Positions 12,272-23,972 of a stretch of 64,000 nt of DNA are shown here, piece by piece (the first letter of the stretch is position 1; each line of letters begins with the position of its first letter). This DNA is from Tillandsia leiboldiana. Taxonomy: Eukaryota > Streptophyta > Magnoliopsida > Poales > Bromeliaceae. Below the pieces are notes generated by a model. That model was given only the letters and a program-made list of their open reading frames with translations. It was not told the origin of the DNA and did not search any database. Where the stretch lies: assembly GCA_029204045.2 (NCBI GenBank), contig JAQNDB010000530.1, positions 1 to 64,000 on the forward strand, given 5' to 3'. Position numbers and translations under genes: made by a program.

Positions 12272-13617
12272 TGTTGGGTTATATGTAATACGGATCTAAA
12301 TAGGGGAAAAAACACCTAGAGGGGGGTGAATAGGTGTAAACGCATAAACACTCAAAAAATCATTGCGATAAAAACCCAATGCGGAAATAAAAATAATACG
12401 CAAGATTTTTACGTGGAAAACTCCATCACCGGAGTAAAAAACCACGGGACCGATAACACGGCAGAAATCCACTAGAATTAAAACACGTACAAGGTGATTT
12501 ACCGTACACACTTACGACTCAACCTTTTCCATACGCTCCTAGAGGATCTTCTCCGCTCGCTCCGCGACGCTTCTCGAATCCACGATCTGCGCCCAACGCC
12601 GACTCCACGGCGTCCAACGTCGAATCCACGACGTCCGACCGAATCCACGGTCTTCACCCAATAGCACCCTTCGAATCCACGAACGTGCCTCGCTCCGAAT
12701 CCACGAGAGCGGTTGAACCTTGAATCCACAAGGACACGCGAATCCACGCGCCGATTTTTGGGGTAAATCGTTGTTTTGGGTGGTGATGATCCGCCGAATA
12801 CTTAGATCAAAGATAGATCGGAAATACCATCCAAGTATTCATTAGTTTGATTCAACTCGAGATGTGAGTATGAAAACCTAGAATCAAACTAATCAATATA
12901 GATGAAGAAACATAGAGTATTCTCTAATGATTTCCTTTCTTCTCTATATGTGGATCTATAGCCGTATAAAATGGTATATGAAAATGACGGCTAAAGACTA
13001 TGTGGATTCACCCTAGAAAAAGAGTCATAGGGTGTATTTATAGGTTAGAAACCCTAGGAAGGAGATAAGAATCAAAAACCTAACATTTCTGGAAATTTTA
13101 CGGACGGCGATCCGGATCGGACTAGCTGTGATCCGGATCGTCGTAACAAGTCAGCCAGTTCCAGAAAAAACGAAGGTTCGGGATCCGGATCGAAGTGCAT
13201 GATCCGGATCGTTCATACAGTTTACCAAACATCAATGTTCGGGATCCGGATTGCGAAGCATGATCCGGATCGTTCAAGGAAAATAGTAAACTCACTGTTC
13301 GGGATCCGGATCAAGAGACTACGATCCGGATTGAACTGATGTATGAACGAACCACCTTCGGGATCCGGATCGAACAACCTGATCCGAATCCTGAACATGT
13401 CCCAAGTCCAGTTTTTGATTTTTATGCAATGAAAGATTCTTCCAAGTGTTTCTACACTACAAGAAGTATTCGGATCACACAAAATCTTTAGTTAAACATA
13501 CCTGATCCTTTTGAATTCTTCTTTCTTGAGATTGAGTTAAATGATCCAACTTTCTTCACCTTCAATCTTCAAGACTTGAGACTTTCACGAAACTACGCCA
13601 ACTCAAATTCCGTAACA
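12272..13617 (-). repeat. Element A 5' LTR
   Basis: 1346 bp, TGTTGGG at 12272 to GTAACA at 13617. Minus-strand order: palindrome pairs 13109-13390, TATA 13035-13042, hairpin array 12568-12750 (one loop mutated near 12600). It differs from the 3' LTR by a number of substitutions and small indels. Confidence 0.9.
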
Positions 13618-13646
13618 GATATAAAAGGTAGGGACTTCACTCCTCC
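13618..13646 (+). other. 29-bp remnant of host LTR between elements A and B
   Basis: It holds A's target duplication GATAT (13618-13622), then 19 bp, then B's target duplication CCTCC (13642-13646). Joined to 1978-1982 it recreates GATATAAAAGG, a TATA box of the host LTR. Confidence 0.8.
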
Positions 13647-14872
13647 TGTTACGGAATTTGAGTTGGCGTAGTTTCGTGAAAGGTTCAAGTCTTGAAGATT
13701 GAAGGTGAAGAAAGTTGGATCATTTAACTCAATCTAAAGAAAGAAGAATTCAAAAGGATCAGGTAGGTTTAACTAAAGATTATTGGTGATCCGAATACTT
13801 CTTGTAGTGTAGAAACACCTGGAAGAGTTTTTAACTGCATAAAAATCAAAAACTGGTGTTCGGACATGTTCAGGATCCGGATCAGAGCCAGCAGTCCGGA
13901 TCCCGAAGGTTGTTGTTTCATACATTACTTCAATCCGGATCGCAGCATCTCACGATCCGGATCCCGAACGTTGAGTTTTCTGAAATGTATGAACGATCCG
14001 GATCAGGCATTCCGATCCGGATCCCGAACGTTTGTTTTCTGGAAACCGTCTTTATTGCTACTGCAATCCGGATCGCCCAAATCCGATCCGGATCGCCGTC
14101 CGTCAAAATTCCAGAAATGTTAGGTTTTTGATCCTTATCTCCTTCCAAATGTTTCTAACCTATAAATAGACCCTATGACTCTTTTTCTAGGGTTAATCCA
14201 GAGATAGCCGTCATAATCAAATATCATTTTATACGGCCTAGATCCACATATAGAGAAGAAAGGAAATCATTAGAGAATACTCTATGTTTCTTCATCTATA
14301 TTGATTAGTTTGATTCTAGGTTTTCATACTCACATCTTGAGTTGAATCAAACTAATGAATACTTAGATGGTATTTCCGATCTATCTTTGATCTAAGTATT
14401 CGGCGGATCATCACCACCCAAAAACAACGATTTCCCCAAAATCGGCGCGTGGATTCGCGTGTCCTTGTGGATTCAAGGTTCAACCGCTCTCGTGGATTCG
14501 GAGCGAGGCACGTTCGTGGATTCGAAGGGTGCTATTGGGTGCAGACCGTCGATTCGGTCGGACGTCGTGGATTCGACGTTGGACGCCGTGGATTCGGCGT
14601 TGGGCGCAGATCGTGGATTCGAGAAGCGTCGTGGAGCGAGTGGAGAAGATCCTCTAGGAGCGTATGGAAAAGGTTGAGTCGTAAGTGTGTACGGTAAATC
14701 ACCTTGTACGTGTTTTAATTCTAGTGGATTTCTGCCGTGTTATTGGTCCCGTGGTTTTTTACTCCGGTGATGGAGTTTTCCACGTAAAAACCTTGCGTGT
14801 TATTTTTATTTCCGCATTGGGTTTTTATCGCAACGATTTTTTGAGTGTTTATACGTTTACACCTATTCACCC
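13647..14872 (+). repeat. Element B 5' LTR, left part (interrupted by element C)
   Basis: Starts TGTTACGG after CCTCC. Palindrome array 13874-14094, TATA 14161-14168, hairpin array 14446-14628 (one loop reads TCGATT instead of TGGATT), then a splice-donor-like GTAAGT at 14681-14686. It is interrupted after CACCC (14868-14872) and resumes at 23888. Confidence 0.92.
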
Positions 14873-15742
14873 TGTAAGGAAACGGATGTGCGTGCGTGCG
14901 CATTTAATGCAGCGGAAATAAATTTTATGATCATAAATATGATCTAATCATATATACCTTAACATCATAACATTTATGATATTACTGTATATATATAAAT
15001 GTGTTACAAGATCATCTCGTGAGACACACAAAAATTATTATTCTAATCTAATTAGAAGAAGGGTTAGAATTTCAACCTTTGCTGATTACTGAAATTGTCT
15101 GTCGGTTGATATTGGATCTGAACTTTCGGTCCTTTGAGCCGCACAACTGTCCGGCCTCTATGTGTATCCACACAAGGCTGCTCCGGGATCTGTGCTTCAC
15201 ACAATATAATCTCGAAACTCCTTTTCGTGATTTCTTATATCAATGTGGAGAATAATTAATTCTCAAATTGTGCTAGCAATTTCAAGAGAATTAACAATAA
15301 TATAGAGACCAATTATTATAGGGGAAACTTTCTCTTATGATTACAAGAGGGCTCTATATGATTGGATCAATGACTTTCTTTTCTTTTCTCTCAATCTTCA
15401 CTTTTCGCTTAATTGAGGGAGATTACTTTCTCCTCTTTTATAGGCTTAAGAGCCATAAATAGGAGAAAAGCAAACTCCTCTCAAAGTTGGCAAAATGGAA
15501 GAAAAACTAAAGAAACCATCACCATAAATGAGAGGAAGTAAACTCCTCTCATTTAATAGATGGAAATGAGAGAAGCTAAGGAAAGAAGAGAAAGAAGTTT
15601 TCTTTTCTTTTCAATTAATTGTGCCGTTAATAGAGTGAGTGAACGCATGAGTTCACTTTTCTTTCTCTTTAATTAATCAAACAATGATTAATTATATTAA
15701 GAGAGAGAGAGAGAAATAGTTTGTAAGTTTTTTGGTTTCCCC

Positions 15743-15802
<60 letters not shown>

Positions 15803-16921
15803 CTAACTAGCTTAGCAAATAACTTCGTTATCAAAATAGTCTCTATAAATTCTCTAAGCACAAAATCACACGCAACATTTATTGTGTGTGACCACATAGG
15901 TTCAATTCTACCTGGTTGTGAGATGTGACGCTAAACTCTTTTAGTGTCACCATCGGAACTCCTTTCGATGGACCAAAATATTTTTGACTCTCCCAATTGA
16001 TTGTGATTAACTATCTTTAATCACTCATGTGGGTCCCACAATCCACGAGTGACACCTAGCAGTATGTCGCGGCAATCCAAGTAGAATCAATAATAGACTA
16101 AACCTCTAGGTGTAGTTACCGTGTGATTAAATCCTTCTATCACTTGTCCTAATTGAGCCGAGGTTATGGATAACTCGTCAAACCCCATTACTCAATTATA
16201 TATCTTATCTGATCATTAACCGATATATGAAAACTCCTTTTCATAAAATCACACTGCCTTGGCCAAGGGCTTTTATATCTTAAAGAACAGATAGTATAGG
16301 ATAGTTACCTCTCTACCGAGGGTGATAGATTCCATCTTGACACACACCTATCTTTACGCATGACCCACTATAGCCAACATATGTTGACTTTAACTCATGA
16401 TTAGGGTATAAAGTATTTACACAGTCAAACTACAGTAACCCATACGTAAGATAACTGTGGTGCCTCAGGTCAAAGGATCACTCACACCACTACAGCATGG
16501 AACAATTTACTGACGAGTGAGTAGGCATCCATGTGATTGTTCATAATTGGTCACGCTCAGTGAAAATGTTCTCCAACATTCACCTGTATACTTGCTCTAG
16601 TGTCACCACACTAATGACTTAAGACTCATCATTCCATAAGGAAAGCACAGTATACACTGACCTAACCGGATTTATCATCGCCCTCGTGATAATCCTATGA
16701 TCAGGAGCATTTAAAATTAATTACAAAAGAATACATGTCTCAAATTCCTAACATCTTAGAAATATGATTCTTTTACCATTAATTCTAAGGACGATTCATA
16801 TATATATTTATTTAACAATAATATAAATGAATAAATGCCAATTTATTAATTTAATGAAAGATACAAAGATACAAACCCTATAGTTGTGTCACCGATTGGC
16901 TTATAGGGCATATAACTAACA
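14873..16921 (-). repeat. Element C 3' LTR
   Basis: 2049 bp, the left copy of the direct repeat. It contains a pure TA microsatellite at 15743-15800. No coding content; the apparent frame at 15697-15897 is a translation of the microsatellite. Confidence 0.92.
15743..15800. repeat. (TA)n microsatellite in element C 3' LTR
   Basis: About 29 TA units. The matching tract in the other LTR (22695-22760) has about 33, so slippage changed it after or during insertion. Confidence 0.95.
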
Positions 16922-16931
16922 ATCTCCCACT
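16922..16931 (-). other. Element C polypurine tract
   Basis: AGTGGGAGAT on the minus strand directly upstream of the 3' LTR, which on that strand starts TGTTAG. Confidence 0.8.
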
Positions 16932-16935
16932 TGCA

Positions 16936-19900
16936 CTAAAGCCAATCACCCATATAGCGTAGACCCATTTTCTCAAGATGGCCTTCCAGCTTTTGTTGAG
17001 TGAGTGCTTTGGTTAGTGGGTCTGCTACATTGTCAGCAGAAGCAACCTTTTGTATGAGTATTTTATTCCTTTCAATATAATCTCTGATTATATGATATCG
17101 CCGTTCAATATGCTTGGATTTCTGATGAGATCTTGGCTCCTTAGCTAATGCTATGGCGCTATTATTGTCACAGAAAAGCGGCGTTGGTTCCTTAATAGCT
17201 GGAATCACACCGAGTTCTGCAACAAACTTTCTGATCCAAACACATTCCTTTGAGGCTTCTGATGCAGCAATATATTCTGCCTCCATGGTGGAATCGGCAG
17301 TCGTTGCTTGTTTGGAACTTTTCCAAATAATGGATCCTCCATTACATATGAATAAATACCCTGATGTAGATTTTCTATCATCAACATCTGACATAAAATC
17401 AGAATCTGTGAAGCCTTCTAGCTTCAACTCACCACCTCCAAAGACTAGGCACATATCCTTAGTTCTTCTTAAATACTTAAGAATATTTTTAACTGCAACC
17501 CAGTGTTCCATACCCGGGTTAGATTGATATCTACTTGTGACACTCACAGCTTGTGCGATATCAGGTCTCGTACATAGCATTGCATACATTAGACTCCCAA
17601 TAGCTGAAGCATATGGAATTCTATTCATACATTCTCTTTCCTCAGGTGTTTTAGGACACATCTTCTTGGAAAGATAGATTCCATGTCTGAGAGGTAATAG
17701 ACCTCTTTTGGAATTTTCCATACCGAATCTTTTCAGTACTTCCTCTATGTACATTCTTTGAGATAGGCCAAGCAACCGTCTAGACCTGTCTCTATAGACC
17801 TTTATACCTAAAATATAGGATGCATCGCCTAAGTCTTTCATGGAGAAATTCTGAGATAGCCACAATTTGACCGATGACATCATCCCAATGTCATTCCCAA
17901 TTAAAAGTATATCATCCACATATAATATGAGAAATGTGACAGCACTCCCACTAGTCTTTTTGTACACACATGGTTCTTCCTCGTTTCTGGTGAAATCAAA
18001 CGATTTGATTGCATCATTAAAACGAGTGTTCCAACTCCGAGATGCTTGCTTTAATCCATATATGGATCTCTGAAGCTTGCACACTTTATGATTATCATTG
18101 CTAGAGGTGAAACCTTGAGGTTGTTCCATATATATGTCTTCCTCAAGATATCCATTAAGGAAGGCAGTTTTCACATCCATCTGCCATATTTCATAATCAT
18201 AATGTGCAGCTATAGCTAGTAAGGTTCGAATAGATTTTAACATGGCCACTGGCGAGAAGGTCTCCTGATAATCAATACCTTCTCGTTGACTATAACCTTT
18301 TGCCACAAGCCTTGCTTTATAGGTCTCTACCTTTCCATCTGAACCAATTTTTCTCTTGAAGATCCATTTACATCCAATAGGCACTATACCCACTGGTAAA
18401 TCCTCTAGAGTCCAAACCTTGTTGGAATACATGGAGTCTATTTCAGACTTCATAGCTTCCTTCCATCTCTCAGAGTCGATGTCTAACATCGCCTCTTTAT
18501 AGCTAGTAGGATCATGTCTATGATCTTTATCTCCCATTAAGAACATTTCTTTTACCTTCTCAACGACAAATCCTAAATATCTGTCTGGAGGTTGGGAAAC
18601 TCTACTAGATCTTCGAAGTGGTTGTATGTACAATGGTTCTGATTGAGTAGAGATTTTTGGTTGATTATTATAGATTTGTTGCTCATCAGAGACATTCTCA
18701 TTGAGCTCTATTTTCCTCCCACTACCTCCTTCTTGAATGAATAGTTTCTCAAGAAAAGAGGCGTGCCGGCTCACAATAATATTTTGATCCTGGGGAAAAT
18801 AGAAATAGTATCCCAATGATTCTTTGGGATAACCAATGAATCTACCTTTATCCGACCTTGCTTCCAATTTGTCTGTCTTCAGCTTCTTAACAAAAGCCGG
18901 ACATCCCCAAATCTTGAGATGACCAAGAGTTGGCTTTCTACTATACCAAATCTCATATGGAGTGGTAGAAACAGATTTGGAAGGTACTCTATTTAAAATA
19001 TATGCAGCAGTGAGAAGAGCATACCCCCAAAGTGACATAGGCAAATCAGTGAAACTCATCATGGATCGCACCATATCTAATAAAGTGCGATTCCTCCGTT
19101 CAGATACTCCATTAAGTTCCGGAGTGCCGGGAGGAGTCCATTGAGAGATAATGCCATTTTCCTTGAGGTAGTTTAGAAAGTCTGTACTTAAGTATTCTCC
19201 TCCTCGATCTGATCGAAGAATTTTTATAAACTTTCCAGTTTGTTTTTCAACTTCATGTCTAAACTCTTTGAACTTTTCAAAGGCTTCAGATTTTTGTCTC
19301 ATCAAGTAGACATACCCATACCGTGAATAATCATCAGTAAAGGTGATGAAGTAAACATAACCACCCCTGGCTTGCACATCAAATGGTCCGCATACATCAG
19401 TATGCACCAGGGCAAGTATATTAGTGGCTCTTTCTCCTTGTCCAATAAAAGGTAATTTGGTCATCTTTCCTTGAATACATGATTCACAAGTCGGATATGG
19501 CTCGCAAGCCAATGAGCTCAAGAGCCCATCTTTCACCAATTTGTTAATCCTATCTTCACTGATATGACCTAATCTAAGATGCCACATATACTTGTGATCT
19601 ACCTCTTCTCTAGGTCTTTTAGACCCTACGACATTCATTTCCTGCTCAATTGTATTTACACTTGCATCCATATGTAAGTGATATAACTTGTCAATCATTG
19701 TTCCATAGCCTATTAATTTATTTCTCAAATAAATTAAGCAAGTATTTATTTTAAAAATAAATTTGCATCCAATCATTGATAATGAAGAAACGGAAATTAA
19801 GTTTCTACTAGCATTAGGAACGTAAAGACAATCTTTTAATTCTAAAACTATGCCTGACGGTAATAGTATAGGATAGGTCCCTACGGCTAATGCAGCAACT

Positions 19901-19942
19901 TTTGCTCCATTACCCACTCGTAGGGTGATTTCTCCTTCCTTC
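16936..19942 (-). pseudogene. Element C pol (integrase, reverse transcriptase, RNase H); protease core missing
   Basis: A long open frame on the minus strand; its first ATG is 19917, but the frame is readable from about 19942. It encodes the C-terminal half of the protease region (GNGAKVAALAVGTYP...), integrase with zinc finger (LRLGHISED...CESCIQGKM), the catalytic blocks RSDRGGEY and PELNGVSERRNR, reverse transcriptase (GLKQASRSWN; YVDDILL near residue 666 from 19917) and RNase H (DDRKSTSG, STMEAEYIA, CDNNSAI). The protease D-S/T-G segment that should follow the Gag zinc knuckle is absent, and gag and pol meet in different frames. All of integrase to RNase H is open, ending at 16936. Confidence 0.85.
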
Positions 19943-19948
19943 AGCCTT

Positions 19949-20800
19949 CTACTTTGTTTTAAACCCTTCAGAAGGATTGTCCTTTGCCTTGTTCTTTAGG
20001 CTAGCAAGGTATTCGGGGCAGTTCCTTTTCCAATGGCCATCTCTATTACAGTGGAAACATTTTCCTGTAATGACCTTCTTAGAAACTTGTCTTTTGATAT
20101 TACCCTTTGGCTTCTTGCTAGGTTTCTTATTTCTCCATTTAGACTTTCTCTTGGAGGAAGAAGCCCGTTCCATAGCCAAGATTGTCCCCTTGTTACCTTT
20201 TATTGTTCCCTCTGCTGTCACCAGCATATTCAAGAGCTCAGAGAGAGTGCACTGAATCTTATTCATTTGAAAGTTCATGACGAACTGCGAAAATGAGTCA
20301 GGTAAGGACTGCAGAATTAAATCTGTCTGCAAGTCTGCATCCATCCGTAAGCCGAGCTTCTCAAGCTCCTCAATATCTTCAATCATTTTCAAACAATGAT
20401 GATTAACTGATTGGCCTTCAGACATTCTTGCTCGAAATAACCGCTTTGATATCTCATATCGAGTAGAGCGGCTTTGTTCACTATACAGTTCCTGTAGGTG
20501 AAGTAGAATGGCTGATGCACTGTCCATGTGCTCATGTTGGCGTTGCAACTCGTTGCTCATCGATGCCAACATGTAGCACCTGACTCTATTATCGTCATCT
20601 ATCCATTTTTCATATGCAGCTCTCTGCTGCTCATTATCATCAGTTGGAAGTTCAGGAGCAGGAGTGGTCAAAATATAGGCAATTTTCTCGGAGTTGAGAA
20701 CAATTCTCAAGTTCCGTAGCCAATCAGAAAAATTAGGACCGGTCAAGCGGTTGGCATCAAGAATTTTAGTGAGAGGGTTAGAGGCAGCCATATTCTGCAA
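19949..20800 (-). CDS. Element C Gag
   Basis: 283 residues starting with ATG at 20800. The N-terminal part has the copia Gag fold signature (LDANRLTGPNFSDWLRNLRI, later YEISKRLFRARM and LPDSFSQFVMNF). It ends with a basic stretch and one CCHC zinc knuckle (CFHCNRDGHWKRNC) that binds RNA in the capsid precursor. The frame stops at 19949 just after the knuckle. The usual protease active-site block is not found in any frame beyond it, which points to an internal deletion with a frameshift at the junction rather than a normal gag stop. Confidence 0.85.
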   Translation of the reverse strand: MQNMAASNPLTKILDANRLTGPNFSDWLRNLRIVLNSEKIAYILTTPAPELPTDDNEQQRAAYEKWIDDDNRVRCYMLASMSNELQRQHEHMDSASAILLHLQELYSEQSRSTRYEISKRLFRARMSEGQSVNHHCLKMIEDIEELEKLGLRMDADLQTDLILQSLPDSFSQFVMNFQMNKIQCTLSELLNMLVTAEGTIKGNKGTILAMERASSSKRKSKWRNKKPSKKPKGNIKRQVSKKVITGKCFHCNRDGHWKRNCPEYLASLKNKAKDNPSEGFKTK

Positions 20801-21810
20801 AAGGTAATGATATTAAATTAGTTATATATCTTTTATTATTCCATTTGATTATGGACTTTTAATCAAATGGTATCTCCCACTAAATTTTATGAATTTTCAC
20901 ACTCCTTTAGTGAAGAAACAGAAACCTCTTAAATTGGTTCTAGTGGGAATTGCACTCTCACCGATTTTGTAAATTACCTCACCTAACAGTTATTGGTAAT
21001 TAGTAATTCGATGAGTGGACAACTCTTGCCCAATGTTTCAAAAACATATTGCAATCATTCTTTAGCCTCTAGGACATAAAAGCCTCACCTAACCGTTATT
21101 GGCCTCACATCCTAGTTAAGTTTGACCTACCGTTCAATATATGAATAAAATTAATATTAAACCCTCACCTAACAGTTATCGGGTACAATAATAATTTTAC
21201 CATATAACAACAAATGTTGTTAAGGTGGTTACGCTTTCTTCGTGCAAGTAGCCCATGTAACCATGCGTACTACTCAACCCTAAGAAAAACGCCCACACCT
21301 TACAACGGTAGAAGGCTACGATAAAGTGTTCACAACACTCTTCTTTACAACTTAATATTATTTGTTATTATTCCAATCTCATCAGATCTTATTTTCAAAT
21401 TGCATCCAATGCAATTATATTTTTCATCTAATATAAATTTATATTAGTCCAAATCACATGATGAAATCTGATCATAGCATCTCATGCCCCATCATATGTA
21501 ATTTCAATTAATATGTTAATATAACCTTAATATGTTAATTGATTAAGTTAAATGCAATTAAAACATATCAATTAATTGCATATTAACTTAATTAATTAAC
21601 CATCATAAGATTAAATAATAATAATAATAACAGTATATCATTTATATACATGTGTGGTCCCAATTATTATTATCACAAATTATTTTCAAACATCATATGT
21701 ATGAAATATAATTTTCAAAAAACTTGCATAGGCATTCGCATTAGGGTTAACTCATATAACCCTAAATCTAAATCAACAATAGGAATAATTTTTGTGGCTG
21801 CACAAGGGTG
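20801..21810 (-). other. Element C 5' leader
   Basis: About 1 kb, AT-rich and non-coding, between PBS and gag. It holds three copies of CCTCACCTAAC(A/C)GTTAT(T/C)GG on the plus strand at about 20977-20996, 21083-21102 and 21163-21182. Confidence 0.6.
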
Positions 21811-21822
21811 GCTCCGATACCA
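21811..21822 (-). other. Element C primer-binding site (tRNA-iMet type)
   Basis: TGGTATCGGAGC on the minus strand, one base after the 5' LTR. It differs by one base from the TGGTATCAGAGC of the other elements. Confidence 0.85.
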
Positions 21823-21823
21823 C

Positions 21824-22693
21824 TGTAAGGAAACGGATGTGCGTGCGTGCGCATTTAATGCAGCGGAAATAAATTTTATGATCATAAATATGATCTAATC
21901 ATATATACCTTAACATCATAACATTTATGATATTACTGTATATATATAAATGTGTTACAAGATCATCTCGTGAGACACACAAAAATTATTATTCTAATCT
22001 AATTAGAAGAAGGGTTAGAATTTCAACCTTTGCTGATTACTGAAATTGTCTGTCGGTTGATATTGGATCTGAACTTTCGGTCCTTTGAGCCGCACAACTG
22101 TCCGGCCTCTATGTGTATCCACACAAGGCTGCTCCGGGATCTGTGCTTCACACAATATAATCTCGAAACTCCTTTTCGTGATTTCTTATATCAATGTGGA
22201 GAATAATTAATTCTCAAATTGTGCTAGCAATTTCAAGAGAATTAACAATAATATAGAGACCAATTATTATAGGGGAAACTTTCTCTTATGATTACAAGAG
22301 GGCTCTATATGATTGGATCAATGACTTTCTTTTCTTTTCTCTCAATCTTCACTTTTCGCTTAATTGAGGGAGATTACTTTCTCCTCTTTTATAGGCTTAA
22401 GAGCCATAAATAGGAGAAAAGCAAACTCCTCTCAAAGTTGGCAAAATGGAAGAAAAACTAAAGAAACCATCACCATAAATGAGAGGAAGTAAACTCCTCT
22501 CATTTAATAGATGGAAATGAGAGAAGCTAAGGAAAGAAGAGAAAGAAGTTTTCTTTTCTTTTCAATTAATTGTGCCATTAATAGAGTGAGTGAACGCATG
22601 AGTTCACTTTTCTTTCTCTTTAATTAATCAAACAATGATTAATTATATTAAGAGAGAGAGAGAGAAATAGTTTGTAAGTTTTTTGGTTTCCCC

Positions 22694-22763
<70 letters not shown>

Positions 22764-23882
22764 CTAACTAGCTTAGCAAATAACTTCGTTATCAAAATAG
22801 TCTCTATAAATTCTCTAAGCACAAAATCACACGCAACATTTATTGTGTGTGACCACATAGGTTCAATTCTACCTGGTTGTGAGATGTGACGCTAAACTCT
22901 TTTAGTGTCACCATCGGAACTCCTTTCGATGGACCAAAATATTTTTGACTCTCCCAATTGATTGTGATTAACTATCTTTAATCACTCATGTGGGTCCCAC
23001 AATCCACGAGTGACACCTAGCAGTATGTCGCGGCAATCCAAGTAGAATCAATAATAGACTAAACCTCTAGGTGTAGTTACCGTGTGATTAAATCCTTCTA
23101 TCACTTGTCCTAATTGAGCCGAGGTTATGGATAACTCGTCAAACCCCATTACTCAATTATATATCTTATCTGATCATTAACCGATATATGAAAACTCCTT
23201 TTCATAAAATCACACTGCCTTGGCCAAGGGCTTTTATATCTTAAAGAACAGATAGTATAGGATAGTTACCTCTCTACCGAGGGTGATAGATTCCATCTTG
23301 ACACACACCTATCTTTACGCATGACCCACTATAGCCAACATATGTTGACTTTAACTCATGATTAGGGTATAAAGTATTTACACAGTCAAACTACAGTAAC
23401 CCATACGTAAGATAACTGTGGTGCCTCAGGTCAAAGGATCACTCACACCACTACAGCATGGAACAATTTACTGACGAGTGAGTAGGCATCCATGTGATTG
23501 TTCATAATTGGTCACGCTCAGTGAAAATGTTCTCCAACATTCACCTGTATACTTGCTCTAGTGTCACCACACTAATGACTTAAGACTCATCATTCCATAA
23601 GGAAAGCACAGTATACACTGACCTAACCGGATTTATCATCGCCCTCGTGATAATCCTATGATCAGGAGCATTTAAAATTAATTACAAAAGAATACATGTC
23701 TCAAATTCCTAACATCTTAGAAATATGATTCTTTTACCATTAATTCTAAGGACGATTCATATATATATTTATTTAACAATAATATAAATGAATAAATGCC
23801 AATTTATTAATTTAATGAAAGATACAAAGATACAAACCCTATAGTTGTGTCACCGATTGGCTTATAGGGCATATAACTAACA
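21824..23882 (-). repeat. Element C 5' LTR
   Basis: 2059 bp, the right copy, nearly identical to 14873-16921. TA microsatellite at 22695-22760. Followed by the target duplication CACCC and the remainder of B's 5' LTR. Confidence 0.92.
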
Positions 23883-23887
23883 CACCC

Positions 23888-23939
23888 CCCTCTAGGTGTT
23901 TTTTCCCCTATTTAGATCTACATTACATATAACCCAACA
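23888..23939 (+). repeat. Element B 5' LTR, right part
   Basis: The last 52 bp of B's 5' LTR (CCCTCTAGG... to CCCAACA), displaced 9 kb from its start by element C. It is directly followed by B's primer-binding site. Confidence 0.9.
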
Positions 23940-23941
23940 AG

Positions 23942-23953
23942 TGGTATCAGAGC
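23942..23953 (+). other. Element B primer-binding site (tRNA-iMet type)
   Basis: TGGTATCAGAGC, two bases after the LTR end. The gag ATG follows 20 bases later. Confidence 0.9.
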
Positions 23954-23972
23954 GGGAATAGGGTTGTAAACA

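Larger units (their letters stand above)
1983..13617 (-). mobile_element. Element A: Sirevirus-like Ty1/copia retrotransposon, complete but mutated
   Basis: The element runs LTR to LTR on the minus strand. The 5' LTR is 12272-13617 and the 3' LTR is 1983-3321. A perfect target duplication GATAT lies at 1978-1982 and 13618-13622. Order on the minus strand: PBS, gag-pol, internal promoter-like module, ORF3, polypurine tract. Gag opening residues, two CCHC knuckles, a long coiled coil and an extra ORF after pol match the Maximus/SIRE (Sirevirus) type. Its LTRs differ at more visible sites than those of B, C or D, so it looks the oldest of the family here. It sits inside the TATA box of the host LTR. 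Confidence 0.9.
14873..23882 (-). mobile_element. Element C: Ty1/copia retrotransposon nested in B's 5' LTR
   Basis: LTRs of about 2 kb (14873-16921 and 21824-23882) begin TGTAAGG and end AACTAACA on the plus strand; the target duplication CACCC is at 14868-14872 and 23883-23887. The coding strand is minus. Gag and Pol differ from the A/B/D/E family and fit a Tork/Angela/TAR-type copia; the exact lineage is not settled. The LTRs look identical except for one base near 15626/22576 and the length of a TA microsatellite, so the insertion is very recent. It must be younger than B. Confidence 0.92.

Noticed and set aside
15697..15897. Frames encoding (YI)n
   Set aside because: Translation of the TA microsatellite in element C's LTRs.
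19949..19960. Programmed ribosomal frameshift at GGGTTTAAAAC between gag and pol of element C
   Set aside because: The shift needed is +1, not the -1 such a heptamer would give, and the protease core is missing at the same point, so a deletion explains it better.
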